Shown here: positions 59,013 to 64,000 of the stretch, one piece after another
How positions within the stretch are numbered: the stretch's first letter is position 1
Layout: each line of letters begins with the position of its first letter
From: Amblyomma americanum
Taxonomy: Eukaryota > Arthropoda > Arachnida > Ixodida > Ixodidae
Assembly (NCBI RefSeq): GCF_052857255.1
Contig: NC_135497.1
Span: forward strand, 179,479,745 to 179,543,744
Direction: 5' to 3'
DNA length: 64,000 nucleotides
Notes under the pieces: generated by a model
Seen by the model: the letters and a program-made list of their open reading frames with translations, nothing else
Databases searched by the model: none
What the model was told of the DNA's origin: nothing
Translations under genes and position numbers: made by a program

Positions 59013-61443
59013 ATGCGCGAGATAGTACACATCCAGACAGGCCAGTGTGGCAACCAGATTGGGGCGAAGGTAAGCCACCTCTACCACCTCGCGGGTTATT
59101 TCACGGCTCAGGGGATCGCGGTTGCCATTCTGTCCCAGTGCCGGTCCCGGCGCGTTTTACGTTGGTGATTACGTTGTGTCCTAAACGCCACGTACTAGAA
59201 TCTCGTTTCAGGATACGGGCGAAAGCAATCGCCTGTAAAGCAGTCGCGGCTTTTACCAGACGTACTGCTTTCGTTCTAAGCTGTGGCCTCTTTGCGTTGG
59301 ACAATGTTGAGCCCTAGCTAATGCTCATCGAATCTCTTGTTCATGACCACTCCTTTCGCTCTGACCTTTTAATTACTGCTCGCGCTTTGAGAGCGTTGAG
59401 ATATTGTTGTTGTTTTATGGCATATAGCTCATACTTTATTCCCGGTTGTAAAAAATTCGAGACAATAGGTCTTGGCGGAGAGGTGACATGGAACAGTTTT
59501 ATGGCAAATGACTGCCGCAAAGCGACGGGCGAGGATTCTTTGCCGGAATTTTTTTTCGCACGACCTAGTTTTCGCGTATGATGCAATTCAAAGGCCTCAA
59601 GTGATCTTAGGCCCTGCCGGGTTTCCGCCATCAGCAAGACACATGGCGGGTGAGAATCGATGGCGGTTGAAGATTTGACTACAAAAACCAGTTGACAAGT
59701 GGAACTGTAGCAGTTATGTTGCTTTCGCTGTGAATTACAGCCTCTAAATATGCTTTGACTGCCGCCACTGCACGATGTGACGCCACTCTGATTACTGAAA
59801 TCTTTTCCCGTCTGCAGTTTTGGGAGGTGATTTCCGATGAGCATGGCATCGATCCAAGCGGGGCGTACCATGGCGATTCGGACCTCCAGTTGGAGCGCAT
59901 CAATGTCTACTACAATGAGGCCTCCGGTACGCATCTGGCTGTATTGCGGTTGATAATTTCACTTTTAAGCTTCCCTGTCGAGTTGATCTTGCCTTGCGGC
60001 TGTTTCGCACTGCTAAGCATTACGGAAATTTTCCGGGCCGTTTGGCACATGACTTCAACGGAAACAGCAAACGAAAGACAAAACCGAACGCTGTGTCTAT
60101 GGTTGTCCCTTATTCTCGGTCCTGCCTTAATAGCGGTGTTTGTGCTGTTAAGCTGACATCTGGCCTGTCAATGGAGCTTCTTCAACGGCAGGCCTTTGCT
60201 CTTCAAGCTTTAAATTCTACAACCGATCGCGCAAACCTAGTTAGGTCGAAGTGCAAGTCTAGTGACCTCTTCTGCTTGCGGCACGTTATGTTAGGCTATT
60301 GCAGCTTTTCAGGTTGCATTGCCCCATGTCCCGCAGGGATTAGCTTGAAGGTTCTTGACCAGAAGCTTTTTTCTCATAGGCAATGAATGTTCACAACGCG
60401 AATGAGTTTTTAATAATAATAATAATAATTGGTTTTGGGGGAAGGAAATGGCGCAGTGTCGGTCTCATATATCGGCGGACACTTGAACCGCGCCGCAAGG
60501 GAAGGGATAAAGGTGGGAGTAAAAGAAGAAAGGGAGAGAGAGGTGCCGTAGTGGAGGGCTCCGGAATAATTTCCACCACCTGGGGATCTTTAACGTGCAC
60601 TGACATCGCACAGCACACGGGCGCTCCATAAAAACGCAGCCGTCGCGGTCGGGTTCGAACCCGGGTTCTGAATTCCCTCGTCAGGTTTGACGAAGACATA
60701 GTACGTCTCCCCTCTACTACGTTTCCTCTTGCTGCAGTGAGTTTGTAAGGAGTTTTTAACTCTATGTTTGCTAATACTGCCGCTGTGCTTCATTTGGAAG
60801 GGGCTCGATCATGACATCCATGATTCGGCGGACGCATTTCTATGGAGGCGAGATCATAAAGAGCCGTGTGTTCTGCGCTCTTATTGCGCGTAAAGTAACC
60901 CGAGGTGGTGCAAATTTATCCAGAGGCCGGCACTACTGCGTTGATGACAGCCCATGTACAGAATTCGGAATGTTAATCCCATATAGGACACTGTAATTTT
61001 AGTAATACGGAACAGAATCGAAACAGGAGTCGCAACAGGACGTTAATGTAGTGACATCATTTTGATCCATCTCAATTTATCTATCAACATTTCACCTTAT
61101 GTTTTTCTGCTGAAAGATATTTAAATATTTTATTATTAAATATAACTGGATCTGCTGTTTAAAGGCCGGAGGGTGGCGCAAGGACCTAGTAGTGCCGCTT
61201 TTATTTGCTATGACGCCTACAGTTGGCGCGCTCCATTTTCATTTCTTTAACTGGCTTTGTTGTGACGCAGGTACTTGTAATAACTGCACGGTATCTTTGC
61301 TGCCGCTAAGTGATATTTGTTTTTTGTTTGAGGAGGTAAATACGTGCCTCGGGCCATCCTGGTTGACTTGGAGCCGGGAACCATGGACGCCGTCCGCTCG
61401 GGACAGTTTGGACAACTCTTCCGGCCGGATAACTTTGTGTTCG
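59013..61443 (+). CDS. beta-tubulin, unit 3 (exons 1-3 in window, 3' end outside)
   Basis: Coding exons: 59,013-59,069; 59,818-59,926; 61,333-61,443 (57, 109 and 111 bp). The start M-R-E-I, the exon-2 segment with Y-Y-N-E-A-S and the exon-3 segment with L-E-P-G-T-M-D are as in unit 2. The exon-3 acceptor AG (61,331-61,332) is intact, unlike unit 1. Exons 4-7 would begin about 5.8 kb beyond the window end if unit 3 matches unit 2, so completeness cannot be judged. Confidence 0.93.
60412..60676 (-). mobile_element. SINE, minus strand, 5' truncated, unit 3 site C
   Basis: The counterpart of 21,737-22,001. Confidence 0.8.
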
Positions 61444-61956
61444 GTAAGGGGCTTCTCGGCTTAAAACCTACTACATAAACACTCCCACAAGAGCGCACAG
61501 TATAGACTAATCTTTAAAGCGCACAACTGGCTAAATTTGTACCCACATCTCTGTACGCACAGCGAATCCTCGCTCAGTATAATCCAGTCCGAGTGGCAGT
61601 CAGTTTAATAAAGCCACGCAATCAAGTAATTTGAGTTTGATCTATGAACATTCTCATCAGTTCCTTGCGAAACCTAGGCCGCCAAGATTGAGACGCAAGC
61701 TTGGTGGTTCATCAAGAATGTAGTGCGCCGTGAAAAGAGCATATTACGAGAGAGGGAACACATGGGCCATTTCGAAAATAAAATGAATTGGAATCGAGGA
61801 TATACAAGGCAAAAGCTGTCGGCGTTCAATGTGTTCATTGACGTGGACACCGTTCTAGACGCTTAAGGAAGTGCGTAAACTGGCTCCCCGGGTCAGTGGA
61901 CGCTTCACTCGCCCTTCGAGGTACGTGACGATGGTGAAGACATGTGGGCTGCATAC

Positions 61957-62269
61957 ATTAATAATAATTGGTTTTTGGGGAAAGGAAATGGCGCTGTATC
62001 TGTCTCATATATCGTTGGACACCTGAACCGCGCTGTAAGGGAAGGGATAAGGGTGGGAGTGAAGAAGAAAGGAAGAAAGAGGTGTCGTAGTGGAGGGCTC
62101 CGGAATAATTTCGACCACCTGGGAATCTTTAACGTGCTCTGAAATCGCACAGCCTACGGGCGCCTTAGCGTTTTGCCTCAGTAAAAACGCAGCCGCCACG
62201 GTCGGGTTCGAACCCGGGAACTCCGGAGCAGTAGCTGAGCGCCCTAACCACTGAGTCATCGCGGTGGGT
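61957..62269 (-). mobile_element. SINE, minus strand, unit 3 site E
   Basis: The counterpart of 23,282-23,594. Confidence 0.85.
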
Positions 62270-62857
62270 CTCTGCATACATTAGCCCTGATAACTTCGTG
62301 GTAGACACGCGGCACTGCAGTAATAGGCCGCAGCGTTCATTGGGTGATCAACCTCTCGCGATCATCAACTGCAACCTGCCACAGAGGCAGGGTGAACGCG
62401 CTGCATATCCAAAGTGCGGAAGGCAATCAAATGGGGTTTGAAAGTGATGGCTTTACTGGCCGCAAACTTGCGATTTCGCCGTGGCGGTGCTCCGAGGAAG
62501 TACATAACGTCACAACGCGCGGCTCACCGCGCATATTTCTCTCGTTCTCGCTCCCTAGTCACTACTGAGCATGCGCCACTAGTAGCATCGAGCCACATGT
62601 GTCCGCCGCTGCGCAGCGCCACGCCTTTCCTCAAAATCCAACTTTCAATTTTCAGTTTTCTCTTTTTTCTTTCCCTCCCTCCTTTATCGCTTCCTTTACG
62701 GCTCGGTTCGGGTGTCCACCGAGATATGTGAGACGGTTACTGTGTCATTTCCTTTCCTCAAAAACCAAACAAAACTAGTCAGCCGACGGTGTTCATAGTT
62801 CATTGGCGTTGACAACTTTGAAAAGGCCGTTCATTTTCACGAAAGGAATGACGTAAT

Positions 62858-63163
62858 AATAAATGTAATAATTGGTTTTTGGGGAAAGGAAATTGCGCAG
62901 TATCTGTCCCGTATATCGTTGGACACCTGAACCGAGTCGTAAGGGAAAGGATAAACGAGGGAGTGAAAGAAGAAAGAGGTGCCGTAGTGGAGGGCTCCGG
63001 AATAATTTCGACCACTTGGGGATCTTTCACGTGCACTGACATGGCACAAGACGCGGGCGCCTTAGCGTTTTTCCACCATAAAAATGCAGCCGCCGCTGTC
63101 GGGTTCGAACCCGGGAACTCCGGATCAGTAGCCGAGCGCCCTAACCACTGAGCCACCGCGGCG
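62858..63163 (-). mobile_element. SINE, minus strand, unit 3 site G
   Basis: The counterpart of 24,183-24,488. Confidence 0.85.
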
Positions 63164-64000
63164 CAAAACCGGCTCCGTGGGTCAGTGGAGACCTAAATCT
63201 CGCATTCATGCACGTGGGTTCCCCACACTGGATAGGCAGCGTGCCCTCCCTGCCACCCTTGGAGGTGGCACGCAGTTAATGGTTGATCGCGAGATATTGA
63301 TCAGCAAACGAACGCAGCGGCCTAGCTATTGCTGCAGTGCCGCATGTCAGCCACAACGCTGTCAGCGCTATTGCATTCAGGCCCCATCTCTCTCCCACCA
63401 CTGCCACGTGCATCAAATCACGAATGAGGCGTCCGCATATCCAGGCAGCCAGTTATGCGCCCTTCCTTTGTACAACTCCATCGTCGTCTAGAACATCGTC
63501 AACGCCAAGAACACAGTGAACGCCGACACCTTTCGCTTTGTATACCCTAGATTAACTGAGCTAATCCACATTAATTTTTTCCAGTTGCATGCCAACGCCA
63601 TGTTGCATGAAAGCGAAAGTGAGGTGTCCACTGACCCAGGGAGCCAGTTGTGCGCCTTTCCTTTCGTAAAAATGAACGGCCTCTACGTTGTCAACACCAA
63701 TGCACCAAATGAGCGCCGGCGGCTCATTTTTTTTTTTAGGAAAGGAAATGGAGCAGCAACTGTCTCATATGTCTCGGTGGACACTAGATCGAATGGATAA
63801 AGGCGGGATGGAAACCAGAAAAAAGAAAACATGAAAATCGAATTTAAGGAAAGGTGTGGCGCGACGCAGCGGCGGAACACCTATTGCTCGGTGCAACTAG
63901 TGGCTCAAGCGCAGTAGTGACTAGACACGCTTACCCGAAATGGGCCGCTGGCTATAGCCTAGCGTAGCTCTCGCTACAAAAAATTCCATCCGCATTTGAC

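Larger units (their letters stand above)
55679..64000 (+). repeat. tandem array unit 3, first 8.3 kb, running off the window
   Basis: It starts with the same ccctaaaagagccgcttgc plus (TA)n and follows unit 2 closely to the window end, which falls inside beta-tubulin intron 3. Whether more units follow cannot be seen. Confidence 0.92.

Overview
The window is eukaryotic and repeat-dense, most likely from a hard tick (Ixodidae). The host-gene evidence is a beta-tubulin gene with canonical GT-AG introns. The lineage is inferred from abundant tRNA-derived SINEs resembling the tick family Ruka, and from the style of the LINE and LTR elements. That assignment rests on recognition, not on a search.

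Left part (about 1-16,984): a graveyard of nested retrotransposons. A non-LTR retrotransposon (LINE-A, minus strand) has an open ORF1 and a broken ORF2 (AP endonuclease plus reverse transcriptase). Its RT is split by a full-length Ty3/gypsy-class element (898-7450; LTRs of 766 and 741 bp; GGCC target duplication). A 163-bp palindromic element with a 12-bp target duplication interrupts it again at 7989-8151. A second LINE remnant (12,760-13,482) is followed by a second copy of the same LTR element (13,489-16,984), which is cut off inside integrase. Both LTR elements have a SCAN-like Gag capsid, and the full-length copy has the order protease-integrase-RT-RNase H, the hallmark of the Gmr1-like group.

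Right part (16,991-64,000): a head-to-tail array of a unit of about 19.3 kb. There are two full copies (16,991-36,352 and 36,353-55,678) and the first 8.3 kb of a third. Each unit starts at a short sequence followed by a (TA)n tract and carries one beta-tubulin gene on the plus strand with seven coding exons. Unit 2 encodes a regular 443-residue product. Unit 1 has lost the regular exon-3 splice acceptor, and a substitute AG 3 nt downstream would delete one glycine. Unit 3 shows exons 1-3 before the window ends. At the sites compared, units 2 and 3 share bases against unit 1, suggesting stepwise amplification.

The 8.4-kb third intron holds SINE copies, a second palindromic element with a 12-bp target duplication, and on the minus strand a frameshifted transposon-like gene with a CxxC motif. 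The remaining intergenic DNA holds 3'-end scraps of several LINEs, (GAT)n tails and further SINEs. No bacterial, plasmid, CRISPR or viral replicon features were seen.
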